A program made the position numbers and the translations under genes. Positions 45,873-54,095 of a stretch of DNA of 64,000 nucleotides are shown here, one piece after another. The notes under the pieces were generated by a model that was given only the letters and a program-made list of their open reading frames with translations, had not been told where the DNA came from and made no database searches. Every line of letters starts with the position of its first letter. Position 1 is the first letter of the stretch. Location of the stretch: contig CP159918.1 in the NCBI GenBank assembly GCA_040616305.1, forward strand, positions 868,001 through 932,000, written 5' to 3'. The stretch is from UBA1876 sp003446665 (GTDB taxonomy: Bacteria; Synergistota; Synergistia; Synergistales; Thermovirgaceae).

Positions 45873-46606
45873 TTCCAATTACAGAGACTTTGCAAGAGCT
45901 AGTGAAAATGTACGCGTGGCCCAAAACCGTGGCGGTTACAGGGGCTCTCGGGTCAGGTAAGACGGAGTGGGTTTTGAACCTCGCTTTTGGCCTTGCCGGC
46001 ATCGGGGAAGAGGTAACCGTAGCCGACATGGACATCATCAACCCCTATTTCTGCGTAAGACAAGTAAAGACCTCCCTGGAAAGAGAGGGCCTGTCTGTTA
46101 TAACCCCTCCGGAAAACGTGAAATGGTCAGACATACCCGTAGTTTCCCCCGAAGTGGGTCGCACACTCGTCAAGGACGAGGGGAAACTCTTGATCGATGT
46201 GGGTGGCGACGCTTCCGGTGTCAGAGCCCTGACGCAGTTTTCCGACCTTATCGAGAAAGCTGGATACATCCTTGTCCTGGTAGTCAACGCCTTCAGGCCC
46301 AAGACGGCGGACAGGGAGGGTATTGTACGGATGATACGACGCATGGAGGAAATCAGCACGCTCAAGGTGGGTGCCTTGCTGGCCAACAGCCACCTGATGA
46401 CCGAGACCACAGAGGAAGACCTTTTGTGGGGAATCGAAGTGGCGCAAGAAGCAGCTCACGCTACGGGCTTGCCTCTGCTTTACGCCACGGTGCCGCCGGG
46501 CCTTCACGACAGGCTCGAAGACCTCGCGAGCCGGGTCGAAGTGCCCCTGTGGCCGTTGCAGCGTCGCATGCTTCTTCCATGGGAAAAAGGATACAGCTGG
46601 GCCTGA
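45869..46606 (+). CDS. Uncharacterised P-loop NTPase beside oxoacid oxidoreductase genes
   Basis: 245 residues, soluble. The Walker A is GALGSGKTEW (about 26-35), close to a deviant MinD/NifH-like nucleotide site. A switch-like DMDIINPYFCVRQ (about 55-67), the beta-strand LLIDVGGDASG, and VVNAFRPKTAD (about 135) resemble SIMIBI-class GTPases/ATPases. No membrane helix or cysteine cluster is seen. GTG start overlaps fmt by 4 bases. It precedes the oxidoreductase operon by 65 bases. A maturation, metal-insertion or regulatory role for that enzyme is conceivable, but no function is proven. Confidence 0.72.
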   Translation: MIPITETLQELVKMYAWPKTVAVTGALGSGKTEWVLNLAFGLAGIGEEVTVADMDIINPYFCVRQVKTSLEREGLSVITPPENVKWSDIPVVSPEVGRTLVKDEGKLLIDVGGDASGVRALTQFSDLIEKAGYILVLVVNAFRPKTADREGIVRMIRRMEEISTLKVGALLANSHLMTETTEEDLLWGIEVAQEAAHATGLPLLYATVPPGLHDRLEDLASRVEVPLWPLQRRMLLPWEKGYSWA

Positions 46607-46648
46607 AAACGAGTTTTTAAAACGGGATATAACCGGCCCGCTGGGCCG
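46603..46648 (+). promoter_or_regulatory. Putative promoter region and hairpin before oxidoreductase operon
   Basis: A possible -10 TATAAC (46628-46633) has CTGAAA about 19 bases upstream (46603-46608). It is followed directly by a 6-pair hairpin CGGCCC/GGGCCG (46634-46639 with 46643-46648) with no T run. The match is weak and the operon could also be read from fmt. Confidence 0.3.
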
Positions 46649-46671
46649 ATACCATAAACGAGGGGAGTGGA

Positions 46672-46899
46672 ATGTTCATGGCAAAAGGACGGATCGACGT
46701 GCTGGAGAGCTTTTGCAAAAGTTGCGGATTGTGCGTCGAGGCATGCCCTGTCAAGGTTTTGCGGATATCCGACAAGATCAACAGCAAGGGGTACAGACCC
46801 GTCGAACAGTACAAGGACGGCTGTATTGCCTGCAGGATGTGCGCAACCACATGTCCTGACGCGGCTATAGAAGTCTACAAGATCGAGGAGAATTCCTAG
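46672..46899 (+). CDS. vorD: 2-oxoacid:ferredoxin oxidoreductase, ferredoxin-like delta subunit
   Basis: 75-residue two-cluster ferredoxin with CKSCGLCVEACP and CIACRMCATTCP, each binding a [4Fe-4S] cluster. It is the electron-transfer subunit of the four-subunit oxidoreductase encoded next. ATG 46672 follows GAGGGGAG; an ATG at 46678 is also possible. The symbol assumes the branched-chain (Vor) type; a 2-oxoglutarate (Kor) type cannot be excluded. Confidence 0.9.
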   Translation: MFMAKGRIDVLESFCKSCGLCVEACPVKVLRISDKINSKGYRPVEQYKDGCIACRMCATTCPDAAIEVYKIEENS

Positions 46900-46921
46900 A
46901 AACGGCCGGAGGTGACGCGAA

Positions 46922-47971
46922 ATGGCAAGAGTACTCATGAAAGGCACCGAAGCGATAGCCGAAGCGGCCGTTCAGGCCGGGTGCAAGTATTTCTTCGGTT
47001 ATCCGATAACGCCCCAGAACGAAATACCCGAATACATGTCCGCCAGGCTCCCGGCCATAGGCGGGGCCTATGTCCAGGCGGAAAGCGAGGTTGCGGCCAT
47101 CAACATGGTCATGGGAGGGGGAGCCACAGGTACCAAGATCATGACCACTTCTTCGAGCCCCGGAATATCGTTGATGTCGGAAGGCTTGAGCTACCTGGCG
47201 GGATGCGAGATCCCGGCCGTGGTGGTCAATGTCATGAGGGCCGGCCCGGGACTTGGAGGCATCCTTCCAGCGCAGGGAGATTACTTCCAGGCAACGAAAG
47301 GTGGCGGAAACGGTGATTACAGGTTGCTCGTCCTTGCTCCGAGCACCCTTCAGGAAGCAGTTAACCTGACTCAACTGGCCTTCGATCTGGCCTTGATCTA
47401 CAGAAACCCGGTGATGATCCTTGCCGACGGTTTCATGGGGCAGATGATGGAAGCCGTGGAGATTACCGAACACAAAAGTGAAGGTATTCCCGACATTACT
47501 CCCTGGGCGCTTGGCAACAAGGACAAAAGAGACAAACGTAGCGTCTTGCGAAGCCTCTACCTTGACCCTGAAAAACTCGAGAAGCACAACATGGACCTCA
47601 AGGCCAAATATGATGCCATGCAGAAGGAAGTGCGTTACGAGGAATATTACACAGAAGACGCGGAATATCTGATCGCCGCTTTCGGGACAACCGCCAGGAT
47701 AGCCCGTTCCGCCATAGCGAACCTCAGGGACGAGGGCGTCAAGGTGGGCATGATAAGGCCCGTCACGCTTTATCCCTTCCCGAAAGAAAGGATAAGGCAG
47801 CTCTCAGAAAAGGCCAGGCATGTGTTTGTGGTCGAAATGAACACGGGACAGATGCTCGAGGACGTCCAGGCGGCGGTTTGTGACCGTGCTCCCGTGTCTT
47901 TTTACGGGCGTTGCGGCGGTATCTCTCCCTCGGTAAAGGAAATCGAGGAAAAACTCAGGGAATTGTTGTAG
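46922..47971 (+). CDS. vorB: 2-oxoacid:ferredoxin oxidoreductase alpha subunit
   Basis: 349 residues. Pyrimidine-binding domain of the thiamine-diphosphate enzyme that oxidatively decarboxylates a 2-oxoacid to acyl-CoA and reduces ferredoxin. Visible motifs are GYPITPQNEIPEYM, QAESEVAAINMVMGG, TTSSSPGISLMSEGL and the C-terminal VVEMNTGQML. Sequence features and subunit layout (delta-alpha-beta-gamma) are closest to the 3-methyl-2-oxobutanoate group, which feeds on transaminated branched-chain amino acids. The substrate is inferred. Confidence 0.9.
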   Translation: MARVLMKGTEAIAEAAVQAGCKYFFGYPITPQNEIPEYMSARLPAIGGAYVQAESEVAAINMVMGGGATGTKIMTTSSSPGISLMSEGLSYLAGCEIPAVVVNVMRAGPGLGGILPAQGDYFQATKGGGNGDYRLLVLAPSTLQEAVNLTQLAFDLALIYRNPVMILADGFMGQMMEAVEITEHKSEGIPDITPWALGNKDKRDKRSVLRSLYLDPEKLEKHNMDLKAKYDAMQKEVRYEEYYTEDAEYLIAAFGTTARIARSAIANLRDEGVKVGMIRPVTLYPFPKERIRQLSEKARHVFVVEMNTGQMLEDVQAAVCDRAPVSFYGRCGGISPSVKEIEEKLRELL

Positions 47972-47988
47972 ACGGGGGGATGACTGTC

Positions 47989-48735
47989 ATGAAGGAAACC
48001 AGAATTTACGAGCGTCCGAAGGCCTGGATGAAAGACGTGCATACCCATTATTGCCCCGGATGCGGGCATGGTATCACCCACAGGCTCCTTTGCGAGGTAA
48101 TCGACGAACTGGAAATCCAGGACAAGACCATAGGCATCGCGCCCGTCGGGTGCGCCGCCATGATGTACGACTACGTGGACACCGACTATTGCGAGGCGGC
48201 CCATGGAAGGGCTCCTGCCCTGGCGACGGGCCTCAAGCGCACCAGGCCCGACAGGATCGTCTTTACCTACCAGGGAGACGGCGACCTGGCCTCCATAGGG
48301 ACGGCGGAGATCATCCACGCCGCGAACAGGGGTGAGAAATTCACCACCATTTTCATAAATAATGCCATTTACGGAATGACGGGAGGACAGATGGCCCCGA
48401 CGACTCTCATCGGCCAGAAGGCGACCACCTGTCCCTATGGGAGAGACCCGGAACTCGCGGGATACCCCATGCGCATGTGCGAACTTTTGTCGACTCTCGA
48501 AACGCCCGCTTACATCGAGCGCGTGACGGTGGCCGAGCCGAAATATGTAATAGCGGCGAAAAAGGCAATAAAGAAGGCCTTCCAGTATCAGATCGAGGGG
48601 AAAGGCTACTCTTTCGTCGAGGTGCTGTCCAACTGTCCCACGAACTGGGGGATGCAGCCGGTCCAGTCCTTCAAGTGGACGCTGGAGACCATGGTTCCCT
48701 ACTATCCCCTTGGCGTGTACAAGGATTTCGAATAA
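47989..48735 (+). CDS. vorA: 2-oxoacid:ferredoxin oxidoreductase beta subunit
   Basis: 248 residues. Thiamine diphosphate-binding subunit with HYCPGCGHGITHRLL, GDGDLASIG (the diphosphate/Mg motif GDG...N, completed by NNAIYGMTGGQMAPTT) and a C-terminal VQSFKWTLETMVPYYP. ATG 47989 is eight bases after GGGGGGA; ATG 47980 is in frame but lies on that site. It is 17 bases after the alpha subunit gene. Confidence 0.92.
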   Translation: MKETRIYERPKAWMKDVHTHYCPGCGHGITHRLLCEVIDELEIQDKTIGIAPVGCAAMMYDYVDTDYCEAAHGRAPALATGLKRTRPDRIVFTYQGDGDLASIGTAEIIHAANRGEKFTTIFINNAIYGMTGGQMAPTTLIGQKATTCPYGRDPELAGYPMRMCELLSTLETPAYIERVTVAEPKYVIAAKKAIKKAFQYQIEGKGYSFVEVLSNCPTNWGMQPVQSFKWTLETMVPYYPLGVYKDFE

Positions 48736-48749
48736 GGAGGCGAAGCGGA

Positions 48750-49310
48750 ATGCCGAAATTTCAAAGAGGTCTGATCGCCGCTGGTTTCGGCGGCCAGGGC
48801 ATCATGGTCCTGGGACAGCTTGTAGCCTATACGGCGATTAGCGAAGGACGGCACGTGACATGGATACCTTCCTACGGGCCGGAGATGCGGGGCGGAACGG
48901 CCAACTGCGGCGTAGTCATCAGCGACGAGGAAATTGCATCCCCCGTCGTGGCCGAGGCCGATGCCGGCGTGATCATGAACAAACCATCCCTTGAAAAATT
49001 CATCGGTATCATAAAACCGGGCGGAGCGCTGATTTACAATTCCGACCTGCTGGATTATCCCGACCCCAGATCCGATATCATCGTGCTGCCGGTGCCGTGT
49101 CATACCACGGCGCTTGAACTTGGCAGCGAAAAGGTGGCTAACATCGTAGCTCTCGGGGCACTGGTGGAAGCCACGGACCTCGTCTCGGTGGACGTCTGCA
49201 GGGAAACGGTCAAAGAAAAACTGGGAAAGAGAAAACCCCAGTTTTTGTCCATGAATCTCGAAGCCTACGAGAAAGGCCGGGAAATAGCCAGAAAAATTCT
49301 GGGACGTTAG
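48750..49310 (+). CDS. vorC: 2-oxoacid:ferredoxin oxidoreductase gamma subunit
   Basis: 186-residue gamma subunit containing the CoA-binding domain: IAAGFGGQGIMVLGQLVAYTAISEGRHVTWIPSYGPEMRGGTANC is the family N-terminal region. It ends the four-gene operon, with a strong AAGGAGG site before the start. Confidence 0.93.
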   Translation: MPKFQRGLIAAGFGGQGIMVLGQLVAYTAISEGRHVTWIPSYGPEMRGGTANCGVVISDEEIASPVVAEADAGVIMNKPSLEKFIGIIKPGGALIYNSDLLDYPDPRSDIIVLPVPCHTTALELGSEKVANIVALGALVEATDLVSVDVCRETVKEKLGKRKPQFLSMNLEAYEKGREIARKILGR

Positions 49311-49316
49311 CCGGAG

Positions 49317-49859
49317 ATGGGCGAAGAACGAAAGATTTCAAGCAGCGTCCTTTACAGGGGAAGAATAATCAACCTGAAGGTGGATAACGTTGTCCTGCCG
49401 TCGGGCAAAAAAGCCGTCCGCGAAGTGGTGGAACACGCGCCGGCGGTGGCCATACTGGCCACCGATCCCGACGGCAGGATTCTGCTTGTAAAACAAACAC
49501 GGTACGCCGTAGCCGAGACTCTGCTGGAAATTCCGGCAGGCATAATAGAGCCGGGAGAGACCGTGCGCGAGACCGCGGCCAGGGAGCTTAGGGAGGAGAC
49601 TGGTTACAAACCGCTGGACCTTGAGGAGGTCCTAAGGTTTTATACTTCTCCCGGCTTCTCAACGGAAATGATCGTCCTTTTTTCGGCACGGCGGCTCAAA
49701 TATGCTCCGCTGGAACAGGATTACGACGAAGAAATTGCGGTGGAGCGCATAGACCCCGAAAGCCTTCGCGATTATCTCGAAAGCGGGATGATCCGTGACG
49801 CCAAGACGATTGCGGCGCTTTGCTGGTATCTTCATCACGAGCATGGAGGCAATGAGTGA
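49317..49859 (+). CDS. Nudix hydrolase (ADP-ribose pyrophosphatase type)
   Basis: 180 residues. A complete Nudix box runs from Gly75 to Gly96 (G-x5-E-x7-REL-REETG). A downstream YTSPGFSTEMIVLF motif is typical of ADP-ribose pyrophosphatases, which remove toxic ADP-ribose. ATG 49317 follows the oxidoreductase operon by 6 bases, and it overlaps the recombinase gene by 4 bases. Confidence 0.9.
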   Translation: MGEERKISSSVLYRGRIINLKVDNVVLPSGKKAVREVVEHAPAVAILATDPDGRILLVKQTRYAVAETLLEIPAGIIEPGETVRETAARELREETGYKPLDLEEVLRFYTSPGFSTEMIVLFSARRLKYAPLEQDYDEEIAVERIDPESLRDYLESGMIRDAKTIAALCWYLHHEHGGNE

Positions 49860-50746
49860 GTCTGGAAGACGAACTGCTTTTGCCGGAATTCAGGAAATAC
49901 CTGAGATACGAAAGAGGCTGCAGCGAAAACACCGTCAAGGCCTACGGTGCGGATCTTCTCCGGTGGGGCGGATTTTGCCGAAAGCGCAATCTGCCCCTTG
50001 TGCCGCCCGAAGCCGTCGCTGCGGCTTCTTTCATTAAAAGCCTCACGGAGGCTGGGTACAGTTCCTCCACGGTTCAAAGGCATGCCGCGGCCCTGAGGTC
50101 CTGGGGAGTTTTTTTGGTGGAAGAAGGCATCCTGGAAAAAGGGGTTTTCGACTGCCCCCTCCCGGAAAAGGGAAAGAGCCTTCCAAGGATTTTAAGCGAA
50201 GGGGAGATAAGGCGTCTTTTCGAGGCCAGCATGGGTGAGGATCCTCTGGATCTGAGGGATCGCGCCGTACTGGAAACAGGTTACGGCTGTGGCCTGAGAG
50301 CCGGGGAGCTTGCCGGTCTGCGCCTGCAGGACGTGGACATGGCGGGAGGTCTGATCCGGCCGCTCGGCAAAGGCGACAAGGAGAGGGTGGTTCCCTTTCT
50401 AGGCGAGGCAAGAAACAGGTTGCATAGCTACCTGGAAAAGGGACGACCCGCTCTCGACAGGGGTCTTTCGGACCGTGTCTTCCTCTCCAGGTCCGGGAAA
50501 AATCTGCGGAGGGAAGACGTGTGGAGAATCATCCGCAAAAGGGGCCGTATCGCCGGTATCCCTCTTTCCAGGCTTCATCCCCACATACTCAGGCACTCCT
50601 TCGCGACCCACCTGTTGCGGCGCGGCATGGACCTAAGGACCCTGCAAGAGATACTGGGACATGCGTCTATCGCCACGACCGAACGGTACACTCATTTCGA
50701 TCTCGAACTGAGGGATGTATACGACCGCACTCATCCCCGGGCATAA
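49856..50746 (+). CDS. xerD: Tyrosine recombinase XerD-like
   Basis: 296 residues, the length of XerC/XerD that resolve chromosome dimers at dif. An N-terminal SAM-like core-binding domain (about 1-95) precedes the catalytic domain, which holds all active-site residues: R148, K172, H243, R246, H269 and nucleophile Y278 (in TTERYTH). XerC and XerD cannot be told apart with confidence from sequence alone. Housekeeping context, no attachment site nearby, so it is not an integrase of a mobile element. Confidence 0.9.
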   Translation: MSLEDELLLPEFRKYLRYERGCSENTVKAYGADLLRWGGFCRKRNLPLVPPEAVAAASFIKSLTEAGYSSSTVQRHAAALRSWGVFLVEEGILEKGVFDCPLPEKGKSLPRILSEGEIRRLFEASMGEDPLDLRDRAVLETGYGCGLRAGELAGLRLQDVDMAGGLIRPLGKGDKERVVPFLGEARNRLHSYLEKGRPALDRGLSDRVFLSRSGKNLRREDVWRIIRKRGRIAGIPLSRLHPHILRHSFATHLLRRGMDLRTLQEILGHASIATTERYTHFDLELRDVYDRTHPRA

Positions 50747-50767
50747 ACGACGAAAGGGGAATCCAAT

Positions 50768-51601
50768 ATGAACATTAAAGAGCGCGCCCAAGAGGCGGCA
50801 GCTTTTCTGCAAGCAAAGATCCCGGAGGTCCCACGCGCGGCCGTCGTGCTAGGTTCCGGGCTGGGAGGTTTTGCCGAGGGCATGGAAGACGCTCTGTCGA
50901 TCCCTTACGCCGAAATCCCCTGTTGGGCTGTTTCAACGGCTCCGGGCCACAGGGGAAGGCTCCTTGCGGGCAGGGTTAACGGAGTTTTGGTGGCTGTCCT
51001 TCAGGGAAGGCTGCATTATTACGAAGGCTATGACATGGATGAGGTGACCTTTCCCGTCAGGGTGCTGGGCGAGTGGGGCGTCGGAAATTATATAGCGACC
51101 AACGCGTCCGGCGGTATTAACTACGGTTTCCGACCGAAAGACATCGTCCTCGTCCACGACCATATCAATTTCATGGGCGTCAACCCGCTCAGGGGAGCCA
51201 ACGAAGAATCCTGGGGGCCCAGGTTTCCCGACATGACTTCCGTTTACGACGCCGTTCTCATGGAAAAAGCCGAAAAATGTGCTTCTGCTTTGGGGATACA
51301 ACTCCGCCGCGGGGTCTACATAGCTTTTGCTGGACCATCCTTCGAGACGCCCGCCGAGATAAAAATGGCAAGAGCCTTGGGAGCCGACGTGGTGGGAATG
51401 TCCACAGTGCCCGAAGTTATAGTGGCCGGACACATGGGAATGAAGGTTTGCGTGTTTTCCTGCGTGGCCAATTACGCCGCCGGGATGACGGAGCAGCCAT
51501 TGACCCATGAAGAGGTTCTTCAGGCGATGGAGGAAACTTCAGGACGACTTGTGCCGCTTCTTGAAAGCTTTATCCCCGAGGCGGTGTCCGAAGATGTTTG
51601 A
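50768..51601 (+). CDS. punA: Purine nucleoside phosphorylase (trimeric type)
   Basis: 277 residues. Phosphorolyses inosine and guanosine to base plus ribose 1-phosphate. LGSGLGGFAEG (phosphate loop), GHRGRLLAGRVNG, QGRLHYYEGY, GGINYGF, FAGPSFETPAEI and GMSTVPEVIVA match the PNP-I/MTAP family. The Asn of the purine site is retained in VANYAAGM. As 5'-methylthioinosine is the MtaD product, this enzyme might also serve methylthioinosine; that is inference. It overlaps the next gene by 8 bases. Confidence 0.93.
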   Translation: MNIKERAQEAAAFLQAKIPEVPRAAVVLGSGLGGFAEGMEDALSIPYAEIPCWAVSTAPGHRGRLLAGRVNGVLVAVLQGRLHYYEGYDMDEVTFPVRVLGEWGVGNYIATNASGGINYGFRPKDIVLVHDHINFMGVNPLRGANEESWGPRFPDMTSVYDAVLMEKAEKCASALGIQLRRGVYIAFAGPSFETPAEIKMARALGADVVGMSTVPEVIVAGHMGMKVCVFSCVANYAAGMTEQPLTHEEVLQAMEETSGRLVPLLESFIPEAVSEDV

Positions 51602-52925
51602 AATGCTCCCCTTTCTCGAGACCAAAAGGGAAGGAGGGAATGCCTCGCCGGAATCGATGAGGGAGTTCGTGAAGGCCTACAATGCCGGTGAGCTTCCCGA
51701 CTACCAGGTTGCCGCCTGGCTTATGGCCGTCTTTTTCAATGGCCTTTCTCAGGAAGAACTCGAGGCCTTTACCCTGGCTTTGGCATATTCGGGAAAGACA
51801 GTCCGTTTCCCCGAGGGACTGCTTCCGGTGGACAAGCACAGCACCGGGGGTGTGGGGGACAAGACGACGCTTGTGGTGGTGCCCCTGGCGGCGGCCTGCG
51901 GGGCGAAGGTTGCGAAATTGAGCGGCAAGGGGCTGGGATTTACAGGCGGAACGGTGGACAAGCTTTCGGCGATTCCCGGTATGTCGACGGAACTTTCGGT
52001 CAAGGAATTTGTTGACCAGGTGATATCGACGGGATGCGCCGTCAGCGGCCATTCAAAGGACCTGGCTCCGGCGGAAGGCAAGTTCTATTCGCTCAGGGAT
52101 GTCACCGCCACGGTGCCTTCTATCCCCCTCATAACGAGCAGTATTCTCAGCAAAAAGATCGCCGGAGGCGCCAGGCGGTTCGTATTCGACGTCAAATTCG
52201 GCGCCGGTGCCTTTATGGAGACTAAAGAACGAGCCCTGGAACTCGCCGGGACGCTCGTGGAGCTTTCGACCCGTTTAGGTTTCGACGCCGTGGCGGTTTT
52301 GACGAACATGGAGCAGCCTTTGGGGCACTGGGTGGGAAACACCGCAGAGGTGAACGAGGCTATCGAGGTGCTTGACGGTAGAGGCCCCGAGGACACCAGA
52401 GACCTGTGCGTGGAAATCACGGGAGCGATGCTTTATGTATCGAAGGTGTCGCCTACAATCGCGGAGGGCAAAAAAACCGCGGCCCAAGCATTGTCAAAGA
52501 AGCTTGGTCTCGCCAGGTTCAGGGAAATGATAGAAAAACAGGGCGGAAGACTCGATGAAAATATCCTGTCCGGGAAAAAGTCCCTTCCGCTTGGTAAGGA
52601 TACTCTCGAGGTAAGGGCTCAAAAACCGGGCTGGGTTTCTTCCTGTGACGCCAGGCTGGTTGGTGAGACCTTGCGCCTTCTGGGGGGCGGGCGCCTGAAA
52701 AAAAGCGACGAGGTCGACCTGTCCGCCGCGGTGGAGGTCCTTAAAAAGACCGGAGATCATGTTGAAGCCGGGGATGTCCTGGCGAGAATTTACGCGTCGG
52801 ACGAGAAAATCCTGAAGATCGCCGTCCCGAAGATCGAGAAAGCCTTCTCGATCGGTGAAGAAAAAACGCAAAGGCCTGGTCTTGTATGGGGCATCCGCGA
52901 CGCTCGAGGGTTTCATCCCCTTTAA
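51594..52925 (+). CDS. pdp: Pyrimidine-nucleoside (thymidine) phosphorylase
   Basis: 443 residues. Cleaves uridine, thymidine and deoxyuridine with phosphate. The signature KHSTGGVGDKTTLVV is near residues 80-95. SGRGLGFTGGT-like 'SGKGLGFTGGTVDKL' and FDVKFGAGAFM are typical, with the C-terminal domain ending EKAFSIGEE. ATG 51594 overlaps punA by 8 bases; ATG 51603 is an alternative. Together with punA and cdd it forms a nucleoside catabolic set. Confidence 0.94.
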   Translation: MFEMLPFLETKREGGNASPESMREFVKAYNAGELPDYQVAAWLMAVFFNGLSQEELEAFTLALAYSGKTVRFPEGLLPVDKHSTGGVGDKTTLVVVPLAAACGAKVAKLSGKGLGFTGGTVDKLSAIPGMSTELSVKEFVDQVISTGCAVSGHSKDLAPAEGKFYSLRDVTATVPSIPLITSSILSKKIAGGARRFVFDVKFGAGAFMETKERALELAGTLVELSTRLGFDAVAVLTNMEQPLGHWVGNTAEVNEAIEVLDGRGPEDTRDLCVEITGAMLYVSKVSPTIAEGKKTAAQALSKKLGLARFREMIEKQGGRLDENILSGKKSLPLGKDTLEVRAQKPGWVSSCDARLVGETLRLLGGGRLKKSDEVDLSAAVEVLKKTGDHVEAGDVLARIYASDEKILKIAVPKIEKAFSIGEEKTQRPGLVWGIRDARGFHPL

Positions 52926-52942
52926 AGGTGCCTTTTCCAAAG

Positions 52943-52971
52943 TGGACATAGCACGAACTACGCCGTAGAAT
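52943..52971 (+). promoter_or_regulatory. Promoter of tRNA-Sec
   Basis: TGGACA (52943-52948), a 17-base spacer and TAGAAT (52966-52971) give a transcription start near 52978, ten bases before the tRNA. Confidence 0.65.
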
Positions 52972-52987
52972 ATACCTTGGATAAAGC

Positions 52988-53084
52988 GGAGGCGCATGGT
53001 GACTGGTGTTGCCCGCGGGCTTCAAACCCGTCGAGGGTCTGTAAGGCAGGCCTTGGTGGGTTCGATTCCCACACGCCTCCGCCA
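52988..53084 (+). tRNA. selC: tRNA-Sec (TCA)
   Basis: 97 nt selenocysteine tRNA. The acceptor arm GGAGGCG pairs with CGCCTCC (the eighth position, C opposite A, is a mismatch). It has a six-pair D stem GGTGAC/GTTGCC with a four-base TGGT loop, the anticodon loop CTTCAAA with TCA at 53022-53024, a long variable arm, a T arm GTGGG/CCCAC, discriminator G and encoded CCA. These are hallmark features. A T run (GTTTTTTTGTTTTT, 53085-53098) follows and may end transcription. It shows that UGA is decoded as selenocysteine in some genes elsewhere. Confidence 0.96.
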
Positions 53085-53211
53085 GTTTTTTTGTTTTTAC
53101 ATAAGAGGTCAGGGAGCTGGTCGATATAAACAGGATCTTTTGTCCAAATCTTGATGAAGGATCTGGAGCACACGGCCGATTCCTGGCCGCGGAAAGCCCA
53201 AAAAGAGGTGT

Positions 53212-54042
53212 TTGGCCATAGACCGAAAGGAAGATTTCCCACTCAAGGGTTTTTGTTATCCTCTTACTCCAGGCGGCCGGTCCTCCGTCATAGGGAGTTT
53301 CCCATGGCACTACGGAACGGAATACCTCAACATCCTCTACAGGACCGATCCCGAGGTCATAGCGGCCTATTTGCCTCATCCGCTGGAGCCGGGACCGGAG
53401 CCCGACATGGCTTATGTGGCCTTCAGCCGCTGGTGGTCTCTTTCGGAAGAGCAAAAGGACATGGCCTGGGTAAACCCCGGCAGGACCCAGTATCGCGAGG
53501 CGGCCATCTGGGTGGGGTGCAGATACAAGGGAAAATCCGGGCAGATATGCCTGCACGTATGGGTGGATGACGATTTCACGCTGGCGCGCGGCTGGTTTAT
53601 GGGTTTCCCGAAGAAACTGGGGAGGATACAGGTAAGTGAGTTTCATCCCCTCAACCCGGGAATGCCGGAAATCGGGCCGGGCGTTACCATGAAGGGTATC
53701 GCCGCCGCAAACGACGAGCGGCTTTTTGAGGGAAGCCTGAAGATCGAAAAAAAGGCGACGGCCCGGGAACTTCCTGCCCTCATGACGTCGCCCCTTTTTC
53801 ACATCCGCCACTTCCCCTCCATCGTAAAAGGCGCGCCACCCTCAGTGCTTGAACTCGTTACGCTGGGTGCTGAAAACAAAAAGACCGGTGACACGGTCTG
53901 GGCGGGAAGCGGGGACCTTGTGTTTTACCCATCCGAAATCGAGGAGCACTTCAGGTTGAAACCCCGAGAGATAACAGGCGCTTTCGCCTTTTCCTCGGGC
54001 TATACCTTCCCGGGTGGAGAAGTCCTTTACAGCTGGGTATGA
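53212..54042 (+). CDS. Acetoacetate decarboxylase family protein
   Basis: 276 residues, soluble. The family core is seen in the N-terminal MAYVAFSRWW region and GFPKKLG (131-137), whose lysine corresponds to the Schiff-base Lys of acetoacetate decarboxylase; REITGAF and the glycine-rich end also fit. Many family members act on other keto acids or are not decarboxylases, so the substrate is open. TTG at 53212 is the assumed start but sits very near the AAGAGGTG site, so it is uncertain. It lies 127 bases after tRNA-Sec and is followed by the BMP transporter genes. Confidence 0.78.
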   Translation: MAIDRKEDFPLKGFCYPLTPGGRSSVIGSFPWHYGTEYLNILYRTDPEVIAAYLPHPLEPGPEPDMAYVAFSRWWSLSEEQKDMAWVNPGRTQYREAAIWVGCRYKGKSGQICLHVWVDDDFTLARGWFMGFPKKLGRIQVSEFHPLNPGMPEIGPGVTMKGIAAANDERLFEGSLKIEKKATARELPALMTSPLFHIRHFPSIVKGAPPSVLELVTLGAENKKTGDTVWAGSGDLVFYPSEIEEHFRLKPREITGAFAFSSGYTFPGGEVLYSWV

Positions 54043-54095
54043 CGGCAAAAGGCGTAAAAAAGAGACACCGATAAATTTCAATTCAGGAGGGGGAC

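Noticed and set aside
49856..50746. Integrase of a mobile element
   Set aside because: Length and active site fit XerC/XerD, and there is no att repeat, transfer gene or composition change around it; tRNA-Sec downstream has no duplicated 3' end that I could see.
53085..53211. Selenoprotein or small gene in the gap after tRNA-Sec
   Set aside because: No reading frame with a start, a ribosome site and recognisable sequence is seen in these 127 bases.
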